Part shown: positions 8,053 through 16,056 of the stretch, piece after piece
Layout of the letters: each line of letters opens with the position of its first letter
Numbering within the stretch: position 1 is the stretch's first letter
Source: Chromatiales bacterium
GTDB taxonomy: Bacteria > Pseudomonadota > Gammaproteobacteria > Thiohalomonadales > Thiohalomonadaceae
Length of the DNA: 42,981 nucleotides
Assembly (NCBI GenBank): GCA_003251535.1
Contig: QKFD01000097.1
Location: 1 to 42,981 of the forward strand
Direction: 5' to 3'
Translations under genes and position numbers: made by a program
The notes under the pieces: generated by a model
Told to the model about the DNA's origin: nothing
What the model saw: only the letters and a program-made list of their open reading frames with translations
Database searches by the model: none

Positions 8053-9288
8053 TCAGTTTTTTGAGCCGGCGACCCAACGCAGACCCCAGTGGTAGGCGAG
8101 ATCCATCTCCCGGTGGCCATGGAAATAGCGCTCTTCTTTGGTCACTTTGAGTTTGCCATGATCGTTTTCGATGAGGGCGATGGCGCACATCGCCTCCCCG
8201 GCAACGGGGTTGTCTAGACGTACTTCGATATCGGGTTGGCCTGGGAGTTTCACCGTCGCCACCCCATCGGCGGCCGCCCAGTTGGGGGCGCCAGCGTAGA
8301 TGTAGGCGAAGACCAGGATGCGGCGGATGTAGGGGAGGCGGTCGCCGTTGATGCGGATGTTCTCCCCTTCAGCAACGGCACCGGTGCGATCATCGCCGGC
8401 GTGCTGGATGAAAGGGGGGTTGTGGAACTCGCCCCACGCCTCGCCCAGCGCCTGTACCACCCCGCGATACTCACCCCCCTCCAGCTCCCAGAGGCAGCCG
8501 AGGTCAAGATCAATCCCCTGCTTGCCGCCAAACAGCCCCGCCAGCATACCGCTCTTCTGGGGCCGCTGATTCCAGTTGAGGTTGAAGAGGATCTCGCCAA
8601 ACCCCGCCTCGCTACGCTTCTCCAGGGAGACCGACTGCCCCCGCTTCTCCAGCGTTACCTTGCTCAGGTTGACGGTGGGCTTGGCCGGTGGTGGTGGCGC
8701 GGCAGGGGTGGGTGCTGGCGCGGGGGGCGCCGGCTCATCGGCGGCCACATCGACGCCATAGTGGGTGGCGAGGGGGGCCAGGCCACCGATAAAACCTTGG
8801 CCGACGGCGCGGAACTTCCACTGCCCGTTGCGGCGGTAGAGGGCGGCGAGGATCAGGGCGGTCTCCTGCATCCCGCCCACCGGCACGGCAAACTGGGCCA
8901 GCTCACTGCCGTTGGCGAGGTCCAGTAGTCGCACCGTCACCCGCTGGAGGGCGCCGAAGTTGATCCCTCGTGCCTGGGCGTTGTGGATAGTGAGCGCCAG
9001 CTCCAGCCGCTCAACGGCCGCCTCGACTCGCGTCAGGTCAACCTCAAACTGCTGACGTAGCAGTTCACTACTGCCCGCCTGGGGTTGGAACTGGACCGCT
9101 CCGTCGGGGGAGCGGGGGGCGTTGTAGAAGATGAAGTGGGCGTCCGATAGCACCTTCCCGGCACTGCCGCAGAGGAAGGCGGAGGCGTCGATGTCGTCGA
9201 GTCCCTCTGGGGCCCAGCCGATGGCGACGCCTACCCGGGAGGCGTCACCCAGTCCGATATTGGCTCCAGCACTCAGTGATGTGCCCAT
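8053..9288 (-). CDS. terA: TerA-like protein: TerD domain plus TerA C-terminal domain
   Basis: A 411-residue protein in two parts. Residues 1 to about 180 are a TerD-type domain ([33 protein letters not shown]), although its acidic Ca2+ loop is eroded compared with the true TerD paralogs. A Pro/Ala linker (about 185-203) leads to a second domain that starts with VNLSKVTLEKRGQSVSLEK and contains LDLGCLWELEGG and HAGDDRTGAVAEGE, as in TerA. It lies directly before terB, as in the classical order. The role is cytoplasmic and exact activity is unknown. Confidence 0.85.
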   Translation of the reverse strand: MGTSLSAGANIGLGDASRVGVAIGWAPEGLDDIDASAFLCGSAGKVLSDAHFIFYNAPRSPDGAVQFQPQAGSSELLRQQFEVDLTRVEAAVERLELALTIHNAQARGINFGALQRVTVRLLDLANGSELAQFAVPVGGMQETALILAALYRRNGQWKFRAVGQGFIGGLAPLATHYGVDVAADEPAPPAPAPTPAAPPPPAKPTVNLSKVTLEKRGQSVSLEKRSEAGFGEILFNLNWNQRPQKSGMLAGLFGGKQGIDLDLGCLWELEGGEYRGVVQALGEAWGEFHNPPFIQHAGDDRTGAVAEGENIRINGDRLPYIRRILVFAYIYAGAPNWAAADGVATVKLPGQPDIEVRLDNPVAGEAMCAIALIENDHGKLKVTKEERYFHGHREMDLAYHWGLRWVAGSKN

Positions 9289-9300
9289 GGCTTTCCTATG

Positions 9301-10758
9301 TCATAGACGTGCGATGCCCCGCGCAGCCGCCTCGCGCAGCCAGTCGGGGTACTCGTTCATAAGGAGATCAAACAGCTCTTCGTCACTCGGTTCTGTTGGG
9401 TCGGTGACCAAAAAGAAGTTGGCGTTGTCCAGCTCTCGCCCTGCGAGGTTGTCTAGCTGTTCGAGGAAGGTGAAGTCACTGCCGAAGATGCGGCTGAAGA
9501 AGCCGCGCTTCTCGCTGGGGCGGGCCCCGATGGCCATGAACTGCCAGAAGATGGGCTCCTTGGAGGCCTCCCGTAGCTGCTGCTCGGTAAACGCCTGATC
9601 GCTGGTGTTGCCGTCGGTAACAAACATCACGTAGACCGGCCGCTGATCCCGATTGTTTTGGGCATAGAAGCGGCGGATCCGTTCCATCACCTTGCCGTAG
9701 TTGGTTCCCCCTTCAAGGGAGTGCCGGTGCATGATCTCATCCACCAGGGTACGGTAGTTGCTGAGCCCGGCCGAACCATGCTCATAGGCACGGGCACCAA
9801 ACAGGAAGACATCTATCTCCCCGTCGTCATCGAAGCGGTAGCCAAGTGCCATCACCCGCTGGATCAGGGTAGCGATCTTGCCACTGCGATAGAGGTTTTC
9901 CATGGAGCCGGAGATGTCGAGACAGAGGCAGACCTTGGCCCGGTCACTGGCCAACCCCTTCTTCTCTAGACTGACCTGAACCTTTTTGACCAGTGAGACT
10001 AGCTGCGGATCGCGCCTCTCCAGTTCGGCCAGCTTCTTATCCAGCCGCACCTGGGAGGGGGCCGGCGGTGCTGGTGGGGCCGCCCGGGCAGCGGGCGGCG
10101 GCGGTGGGGGAGTGGCGCCTCCAGGCGGCGGTGGTGGTGGGGTGGCCCTCGCCGCTGGCGCTGGCGGTGGTGTCGGTGCCGCAGGGGGCGCCGGCTCCTC
10201 CTCTGCCACGTTGACCCCATAGTTGCGCGCCAAAGGGGCCAGACCGCCGACGAAGCCCTGGCCAATGGCGCGAAACTTCCACTCTCCGGCCCGCCGATAG
10301 AGGCGAGCGAGGGTGATGGCGGTCTCTCCCATTCCACTGGTGGTCAACTCGAAGCGGGCCAGCTCCTCGCCGGCCAGGCCGCTGGCCAGGCGTACTACCA
10401 CCCGTTGCAGGCTGCCGAAGTTCTGCTTGCGCTGCTGCCCTTCGTGGATAGTGAGACAGATATCGATCGCCTCGACAGCGGTTGGCACCGCTGCCAAGGC
10501 GACCTCAAAGGCCTGTAGATCGGTGGCGGCGCCACCGCTCGCACGGGCAAGAAAGCGTACCGACCCATCGGGAGAGGCGGCGGCACCGTAGAAGATGAAG
10601 TGCTCATCACTCGGTACCTTGCCGCTGCTGCCCACCATGAAGGCCGAGGCGTCGATCTCCATGGCGGGTAGGGCGGCGGGTTCCCAGCCTACGGCCACCG
10701 TGACGTGATCAGATGCAGGCAGGGAGGTGTTGCCTCCTGCCACCAAGGTCACGCTCAT
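9301..10758 (-). CDS. terF: TerF-like protein: TerD domain fused to vWA domain
   Basis: A 485-residue fusion. Residues 1-185 form a TerD domain (EIDASAFMVG, SDEHFIFYG, WKFRAIGQGFVGGL). A proline/alanine linker of about 50 residues (188-236) contains two runs of six prolines. A short helical region leads into a vWA domain from about 272, with DISGSM (281-286) and VTDGNTSDQ as MIDAS elements. This joins in one chain the two partner families, TerD and vWA, that are otherwise separate in this operon, which supports their physical association. The architecture matches TerF. It lies between terZ and terA, unlike the usual position at the operon end. Confidence 0.85.
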   Translation of the reverse strand: MSVTLVAGGNTSLPASDHVTVAVGWEPAALPAMEIDASAFMVGSSGKVPSDEHFIFYGAAASPDGSVRFLARASGGAATDLQAFEVALAAVPTAVEAIDICLTIHEGQQRKQNFGSLQRVVVRLASGLAGEELARFELTTSGMGETAITLARLYRRAGEWKFRAIGQGFVGGLAPLARNYGVNVAEEEPAPPAAPTPPPAPAARATPPPPPPGGATPPPPPPAARAAPPAPPAPSQVRLDKKLAELERRDPQLVSLVKKVQVSLEKKGLASDRAKVCLCLDISGSMENLYRSGKIATLIQRVMALGYRFDDDGEIDVFLFGARAYEHGSAGLSNYRTLVDEIMHRHSLEGGTNYGKVMERIRRFYAQNNRDQRPVYVMFVTDGNTSDQAFTEQQLREASKEPIFWQFMAIGARPSEKRGFFSRIFGSDFTFLEQLDNLAGRELDNANFFLVTDPTEPSDEELFDLLMNEYPDWLREAAARGIARL

Positions 10759-10786
10759 TCCACCTCTCCCTTTGGGGCCGGGACGA

Positions 10787-11380
10787 TCAGAGTGCGCCCT
10801 GAATCGCCGGCATCATGTCGCGGAAGGTCCGGCCATTGGTCTTTTCGCCGATGGCATGGAGCTTCCACTCGCCGTTGTGGCGGTAGATTTTGGCCATGAT
10901 GAGGCCGGTGTGCGGGCCTGATTCACTCAGATTGAAGATGGCCATCTCTTTGCCATTGGTGTCGTCAACTACGCGGCAACTGGCGTTGGCAACGCTGTCA
11001 AAACTCTGGCCACGGAAGGAGTTGACGGTGAACACCAAGGATTTGATGTTGGCCGGTAGACGGGAGAGATCAACCTTGATCACCTCATCGTCGCCATCCC
11101 CTTCACCGGTCAGATTATCGCCGGTGTGGATGATGGCGCCGCCCATGCCCCGCAGCTGGCTAAACCAGATCTCATCGACCAGATTGCCACTGTCGTCAAA
11201 CACCAGGCAGGAGGCATCGAGATCGATATCACCGCCGCCACCACCGCCGAAGAGTCCGCCGAGAAAGCCGCCACCACTCTTTTTGGCGACATCCCAACCC
11301 AGGCCCATGAAGATCTGGCTCAGGGCGCCACCCTCCTTGGTGAGGCTGATCTTCTGGCCTTTGGCAAGGGAGACACTCAT
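10787..11380 (-). CDS. terZ: TerZ/TerX-type TerD-family protein
   Basis: A 197-residue TerD-family protein of the TerZ subgroup. It has the MSVSLAKGQKISLTKEGG start and a glycine-rich insertion (about residues 36-50, GGGFLGGLFGGGGGGD) before DIDLDASCLVF. It also has HTGDNLTGEGDGDDE as the Ca2+-type acidic loop, VNSFRGQSFDSVANASCRVVD, and the NGRTFRDMMPAIQ end typical of TerZ. TerX is a possible alternative name. The start ATG has GGAG nearby. It is the second gene after the operon promoter. Confidence 0.85.
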   Translation of the reverse strand: MSVSLAKGQKISLTKEGGALSQIFMGLGWDVAKKSGGGFLGGLFGGGGGGDIDLDASCLVFDDSGNLVDEIWFSQLRGMGGAIIHTGDNLTGEGDGDDEVIKVDLSRLPANIKSLVFTVNSFRGQSFDSVANASCRVVDDTNGKEMAIFNLSESGPHTGLIMAKIYRHNGEWKLHAIGEKTNGRTFRDMMPAIQGAL

Positions 11381-11390
11381 GGCACACTCC

Positions 11391-11969
11391 TTAGCCGATG
11401 TTGACGCCGTAGTTCCGCGCTAGGGGACCCAGGCCGCCAGCGAAGCCCTGACCAATCGCCTTGAACTTCCACTCACTGTTGTGGCGGTAGAGTTCGCCGA
11501 AGATCATCGCCGTCTCGGTGGAGTAGTCCTCCGAGAGGTCGTAGCGGGCGATCTCTTTGCCATCCGCCTTGTTGACCACGCGGATGTAAGCATTGCTCAC
11601 CTGGCCGAAGTTCTGGCCGCGGGACTCCGCCTCGTGGATGGTGACGGTGAAGGCCACTTTCTGTACGTCAGCCGGCACCTGATCAAGCGCGATGGCGACC
11701 ACCTCGTCGTCCCCTTCACCCGCCCCAGAGAGGTTGTCGCCCTGGTGGACCACAGAGCCGTCGGCGGAGGTCTTGTTGTTGTAGAAGATGAAGTCGGCAT
11801 CGCTACGTACTTTGCCGCCCTCATTCAGCAGGAATGCCGAGGCATCGAGATCGAAGGCTGCACCGTCGGTGACCCGGGCGTCCCAGCCGAGACCTACGTC
11901 GATAGCAGTCAGGCCAGGGGCCTCTTTGCTCAGGGAAACATTACCGCCTTTAGATAGCGACACTGCCAT
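11391..11969 (-). CDS. terD: TerD-family protein, first gene of the Ter operon
   Basis: A 192-residue TerD-family protein with all hallmarks: [79 protein letters not shown] and [14 protein letters not shown]. The chosen ATG has GGAGGAG at ideal spacing. A longer reading frame continues upstream but through the promoter region, and its extra residues do not fit the family. TerD or TerE are equally possible names. It is a near-duplicate of the gene at 5880-6458, so the operon is bracketed by two TerD copies. Confidence 0.9.
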   Translation of the reverse strand: MAVSLSKGGNVSLSKEAPGLTAIDVGLGWDARVTDGAAFDLDASAFLLNEGGKVRSDADFIFYNNKTSADGSVVHQGDNLSGAGEGDDEVVAIALDQVPADVQKVAFTVTIHEAESRGQNFGQVSNAYIRVVNKADGKEIARYDLSEDYSTETAMIFGELYRHNSEWKFKAIGQGFAGGLGPLARNYGVNIG

Positions 11970-12086
11970 GATGACTCCTCCGGATGGTTGAGAAAATGGT
12001 CGTTGCAGCAGGGTGCGAGATGCGACCAATATAAGGCTCCGCGACGGGCATTGTGCGCCGTCGATGGGTCCATAACGGCTGCGGTG

Positions 12087-12115
12087 ATTGTCCGCAGAGC
12101 CGTCCAACGAGTCAA
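12087..12115 (-). promoter_or_regulatory. Predicted sigma70 promoter of the Ter operon
   Basis: Read leftward, TTGACT (12110-12115) is followed by 17 bases and GACAAT (12087-12092). The -35 matches 5 of 6 and the -10 matches 4 of 6 consensus bases. It lies about 118 bases before the first Ter start codon, which leaves a leader of roughly 110 bases. No clear operator was recognised. It is the best promoter-like match I found in the divergent ter/ATP-grasp gap. Confidence 0.55.
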
Positions 12116-12189
12116 GCTAACGACGCCCGTCTTCCTCCATTCTCATAGGCATATATGAATCCGCATGATCGGTTGTGGTGTCCGCCGCA

Positions 12190-13200
12190 ATGAAGATTTG
12201 GTTCAACAAAGGCCTTTCCAATACCTTCGATGTCCTTACCCTGATTCGCGCCCACGATCCGCAGGCTGAGCTGCGGTTGCGGGCCAGCCATACCGAGCCG
12301 CTCGCCGCCATTGCGCAGGCGGCCGACGAGTTTGCCGTTGAGCCCACGGCGCTGAGCGAGGCGGAGTATGTGGACTGGTGTCTGGCGCAGTGTCTGGAGC
12401 ACTCGATAGACCTGCTGGTACCCCATCGACAACGCCTTGCCATCGCCCGCCAGCGACAGCGTTTTGAGGCCCACGGCATCGCCCTCAGTTTGATGGGAGA
12501 TGCCGCCATCATGGCGCTGGTGGAGCGCAAAAACGCGCTGTATGACGATCTACGCACCTCCGCCATCCCACTCCCGCCCTATTGGGTATTCCGTTCGCTG
12601 GCCGACTTTGACGCCTTGCTGGCCGATCATAGAGACCCGGCGTTGCGGCTCTGTGTGAAGCCGAGCGAGGGGATCTATGGGAGCGGCTTCCGTCTCCTGG
12701 AGTGGGATGGTAACGATATGCAGCGACTGCTTGCCGGTGACCATATGCATCTATCGGTGGACGCCTTTCGCGCTGCGCTGGCCGGCTCGCCCCAAGAGCG
12801 GGAGATGATGTTGATGGTCTACCTGCCAGGGATCGAGCGCAGCGTGGATGTGTTGGCCCAACGCGGGCGTATGGTGTGTGCCGTGGCGCGCGTGAAGCGC
12901 GGTAGTCATCAGGTACTGGAGACCAGCGGACCCTCCATTGATATAGCAGCGGAGCTGACGGCGCGCTACCAGCTGGACGGTCTGTTTAACCTGCAAACCA
13001 AGGAGTGGGAGGGGCAGCCCTACCTGCTGGAGATCAACAGCCGCATGTCGGGCGGGTTGATCTACAGCTGTCAGGCCGGTGTGCCCCTCCCCTACTGGGC
13101 GGTGCGCTTGGCACTGGGTAGTGCCCAACCGGAGATGGTGCCGGCACCTGTCGCCGGGATCTGTGTGGCGCCGGTCCAAAGTTGCGTCCGCGTGGCCTAA
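12190..13200 (+). CDS. ATP-grasp ligase of the Ter biosynthetic module
   Basis: A 336-residue ATP-grasp enzyme, CarB-like. Visible motifs are the nucleotide-binding stretch LCVKPSEGIYGSGFRLLEW, a mid-domain YLPGIERSVDVLAQRG, and the metal-binding end LEINSRMSGGLIY. The N-terminus MKIWFNKGLSNTFD fits the pre-ATP-grasp fold. I prefer the ATG; a GTG 15 bases upstream would add five residues. Such ligases form a carboxylate-amine bond using ATP. Family-level knowledge links this group to Ter operons and to synthesis of a nucleoside-like compound. It is divergent from the Ter operon and faces the rest of the pathway, so it may have its own control. Confidence 0.8.
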   Translation: MKIWFNKGLSNTFDVLTLIRAHDPQAELRLRASHTEPLAAIAQAADEFAVEPTALSEAEYVDWCLAQCLEHSIDLLVPHRQRLAIARQRQRFEAHGIALSLMGDAAIMALVERKNALYDDLRTSAIPLPPYWVFRSLADFDALLADHRDPALRLCVKPSEGIYGSGFRLLEWDGNDMQRLLAGDHMHLSVDAFRAALAGSPQEREMMLMVYLPGIERSVDVLAQRGRMVCAVARVKRGSHQVLETSGPSIDIAAELTARYQLDGLFNLQTKEWEGQPYLLEINSRMSGGLIYSCQAGVPLPYWAVRLALGSAQPEMVPAPVAGICVAPVQSCVRVA

Positions 13201-13212
13201 GGGGCTGATGTT

Positions 13213-14142
13213 TCAGGTTACGGCAAAGCGCCGGTCGAAAAACGGCACTGTCTCTTCGGTGCCGTAGATGGTCGCCCGTGCGATGGTGGTGCGGGCCCAC
13301 TCGACGTGGGTGGCCGGTTCACACATCACCCGATCCATCTGAAATACCGCCGGCGCCTCCTCATCGACGATGCGTTGCGCCATCTCCAGATGGGCGGCGG
13401 GCACGCGATAGTGCTGCTCGATGGCGGCTATCTGTGTTGGGTGGATGGCCGTCTTGCCACTGAGGCCGTGATCCAGATCCCGTAGCACCTCCTCCTGGAG
13501 TGTTTCGGGATCGCCAAAGTCATCAAACACCGGCGCAGTGAGATGGAAGCCAAACGGTTTGAAGGTGGTGACCAAGGCGGCGATGGTGGTGCCGATGGCG
13601 GTGTCGTAGATGGTGCGGCCCGGGCGCCGGCGGATCCCCAGTAGATTGAGTAGATCATTGCCCCCAACGCGCAGCGCCAAGATCCGCTCTCGCAGCTGAG
13701 GGGCGCTGAGCAGCCGGCGCAGCTCTCGCATCGCCTGTGGATCAAACACCTCCCGCGTCTCCAGGGTCGGCATGAGGTGGAAGTGGCTGTTGGCCGGGAG
13801 GTGGGCGATGTGCTGCGCCACCGACTCGGCGGTCGATTTGGGTAGGACAAAACCGGTGATCTGTTCAATGCCCGGGAGGGCGAGGATGCGCGCCAAGGTG
13901 TGGGGATCGCGCGGCCGAATAAACAGCAGCGGACCCTCGCCGGAGAGGCGCGTCAGGGCGTCTCTCAGGTTGCCGAGGGCGATCTCTAACTGGTGGGGCA
14001 GGATGCTATCTTCGGTGCAAAAAATGACCGAGCGCAAAAATGGATAGCGCTCGCCATTGGCCACCGCCACTAGATCACCGCGGGTGGCGGGGACATAGAG
14101 CGAGGCGCCCAGTTCGAGTGCGGAAATGTGCTTGTTGTTCAT
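13213..14142 (-). CDS. HpcH/HpaI (CitE-like) aldolase/lyase of the Ter module
   Basis: A 309-residue TIM-barrel lyase of the HpcH/HpaI/citrate-lyase-beta group. Features are LGASLYVPATRGD near the start, ALRVGGNDLLNLLGIRRRPG mid-protein (substrate/metal region) and GLSGKTAIHPTQIAAIEQHY near the end, a strong CitE-family signature. It would cleave or form a C-C bond with an oxo-acid or acyl-CoA-like substrate; the true substrate is unknown. The chosen ATG overlaps the upstream stop as ATGA. An upstream in-frame start would add ten unlikely residues. It ends 12 bases from the convergent ATP-grasp gene. Confidence 0.8.
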   Translation of the reverse strand: MNNKHISALELGASLYVPATRGDLVAVANGERYPFLRSVIFCTEDSILPHQLEIALGNLRDALTRLSGEGPLLFIRPRDPHTLARILALPGIEQITGFVLPKSTAESVAQHIAHLPANSHFHLMPTLETREVFDPQAMRELRRLLSAPQLRERILALRVGGNDLLNLLGIRRRPGRTIYDTAIGTTIAALVTTFKPFGFHLTAPVFDDFGDPETLQEEVLRDLDHGLSGKTAIHPTQIAAIEQHYRVPAAHLEMAQRIVDEEAPAVFQMDRVMCEPATHVEWARTTIARATIYGTEETVPFFDRRFAVT

Positions 14143-15230
14143 CCGTTCCCCATCGTTTTGATGATGGCGCACGCCCGATAGGGCAGCGCTGGATCGATCT
14201 CCGCCACAATGCCTTTTTGCGCCGCCAACGTCATCAGATGTTTGACCTCTTGCTCCTGCGGTTGGCGGACAAATAGCCGCTCCGGTACCCGCCGCAGCAG
14301 CGCCCGCGTCGCCTCGCCAATCCCTGGTTTGACCCGATTGATATCCTCAATGCCGGTGCGCCGCAGCATCTCACTGACAAAGCTGCGGGAGGTGATGGCG
14401 GCCTGTTGTCGCTGCGCGTCACTCCACTCGGCCGCTGTGGCGGCGTCGAGGGCTGCGATGATATCGACCATTTGTTGATCGATATACCAGCGGCTGAGAT
14501 CCTCCCCTGTCAGATCTGACAGGATGACGCAGCCGTGATAGTCATCGTCACTGATCAGATCGGTGGAGAGGATGGTGCGGCTCACCAGCCCGGAAATAAC
14601 ACCGTTCAGAATCGCCGAGGGCACCACATAGTCCTCATCGCTGGCGGCGAGATCGGCCACGCCTGCCAGATCGGAGAGGACGCAGAGTGGTGCGTCACGC
14701 AGCTGCGGCAGGTGGTTGGCAAGGGAGTGGGCCAGCTCCCGACCGATGGCCCCCTTGCCGGTCCAACCATCAACAAATACCAGATCGGCTGCGGGATGGC
14801 GGGCGAGGATGGTCTGCATGGCCACCAAGTCGAGACCGCGATCACGAATGATGGAGATGGAGTAGTGCTTCACCTGACGACCGAGCCGCAGCAAGGTGCG
14901 GTTGAGCAGCACACCGATAGGTGTGCCGGCGCGGGCGAGGCTGATAAGCACCGTCTCTGGGCCGGGGCGTGCGGCGATCGCCTTTGCGAGCGCGGCCACA
15001 TCGCGGCCGACCCGCGCCCGATTGGTGGCAAACGCCTCGCGGAAGACCGCCATATATTCGGCCGCTGGCGGCCGCTCCGGCGCCAACATCTCCGAGTAGT
15101 GTTTGCGACCGCTCTGGATCTCACGCTCCTTTTGCGTCACATCAATGAACGGCATCGTCACCGGTTTAAGTAGAAAGGTGACGTCGGCGGGGTGATAGCT
15201 ACCGCTGAACTCCTGCTCTCTCGCCTTCAT
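14139..15230 (-). CDS. PRTase_1-type phosphoribosyltransferase with Pelota-like C-terminal domain
   Basis: A 363-residue protein of the family annotated as PRTase_1 (sometimes as 'cysteine protease StiP'). Residues 1 to about 270 form the PRTase region: SLARAGTPIGVLLNRTL (98-114) and DLVFVDGWTGKGAIGREL (149-166), the latter a diverged PRPP-type loop. The last 60 residues (VKPGIGEATRALLRRVPERLFV and the basic end) resemble the Pelota RNA-binding domain described for this family. The ATG has AGGAGGTG just before it and overlaps the HAD stop as ATGA. It is predicted to transfer a phosphoribosyl group in making the Ter-associated nucleoside-like metabolite. Confidence 0.78.
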   Translation of the reverse strand: MKAREQEFSGSYHPADVTFLLKPVTMPFIDVTQKEREIQSGRKHYSEMLAPERPPAAEYMAVFREAFATNRARVGRDVAALAKAIAARPGPETVLISLARAGTPIGVLLNRTLLRLGRQVKHYSISIIRDRGLDLVAMQTILARHPAADLVFVDGWTGKGAIGRELAHSLANHLPQLRDAPLCVLSDLAGVADLAASDEDYVVPSAILNGVISGLVSRTILSTDLISDDDYHGCVILSDLTGEDLSRWYIDQQMVDIIAALDAATAAEWSDAQRQQAAITSRSFVSEMLRRTGIEDINRVKPGIGEATRALLRRVPERLFVRQPQEQEVKHLMTLAAQKGIVAEIDPALPYRACAIIKTMGNG

Positions 15231-15979
15231 GCCACCTCCTGCGTCCTGGCGGGCGTAGGGTGAAACTGGTTGAGGATCTGCGAGCCGTTGGGGGCGATGG
15301 CGTAGTCGCACAGCGCCATAAAGCCGAGATCGGTGAGGCTATCGCCCACACCGATGGTCACCACCGGCCCATCTTGGGTCAGCTGTTGCAGAAAGAACGC
15401 GACGGCCCGCCGCTTGTCAAGAAACGGTGGCAGCACTGCCATGTTGTTGCCGTTGAGATGGAGCACCCAATTGGTCGGTAGCAGCGGCCGGCTGGCGGCG
15501 GCCAGTTGCGCCAGCTCCGTCACGGCGTGCTGGTTGTGTTTGATGGAGAGATAGAGCGGTAGTTCGGCGTCGTAGATGATGCGGTGGCGGGCGTCGATCT
15601 CCAGCTCGGCGCAGAGCGCCGCGATCTCCTGCTCCAGCGTCACCATCTGCGGCGCACAGTCGTGTGCCGCTGCGGCCATGGTCTGGTGCCAGGCGGGGTG
15701 AGGGCTGCCGTCGGGTTGCAGGATCACGCCGCCAAAGGAGCAGATGGCCTGCTCACCGAGTGGCAGCAGCACCCGCCGGTAGGCGTCCACACTGCGGCCG
15801 GTCACCGCCACTAGCTGTGCGTCGCGCGCCAACCATTCGAGAAAGGCGATCTGTTTGCCGCACTGGAATGAGAGTGGCTGTCCCGTTTTGTCCACGGCGG
15901 CGATGTGGGCGGCGGTCGGATTTTTTCTCGCCGTTTGGAATAGGGTGTCGTCGAGATCGACGAAGACGATCCGTTTCAT
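15227..15979 (-). CDS. HAD-superfamily hydrolase of the Ter module
   Basis: A 250-residue HAD phosphatase with a Cof-type cap. Motif I is VFVDLDDTLF (nucleophile D8, acid D10), motif II includes AVTGRS, and motif IV is IGVGDSLTDLGFMALC. I chose the ATG at the conserved MKRIVFVDLD start. A GTG 81 bases upstream overlaps the previous stop as GTGA, but it has its Shine-Dalgarno touching the start codon and encodes a low-complexity extension. The protein probably dephosphorylates an intermediate in the nucleoside-like pathway. It is coupled by overlap to the PRTase_1 gene that follows. Confidence 0.8.
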   Translation of the reverse strand: MKRIVFVDLDDTLFQTARKNPTAAHIAAVDKTGQPLSFQCGKQIAFLEWLARDAQLVAVTGRSVDAYRRVLLPLGEQAICSFGGVILQPDGSPHPAWHQTMAAAAHDCAPQMVTLEQEIAALCAELEIDARHRIIYDAELPLYLSIKHNQHAVTELAQLAAASRPLLPTNWVLHLNGNNMAVLPPFLDKRRAVAFFLQQLTQDGPVVTIGVGDSLTDLGFMALCDYAIAPNGSQILNQFHPTPARTQEVA

Positions 15980-16056
15980 CGCGCCACCCACAGATGGGCG
16001 CAGCCCCGCAGAGGGCCGCCCACACGGCGGCCCAGATTGGCTTGCTTCACAGGTAC

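Noticed and set aside
12000-12035. TTGCAG and TATAAG as a rightward promoter for the ATP-grasp gene
   Set aside because: Spacing is 21 bases, too long for a normal sigma70 promoter.
12175-12189. GTG start 15 bases upstream of the ATP-grasp ATG
   Set aside because: The extra residues (MVSAA) add nothing to the conserved start and there is no better ribosome site.
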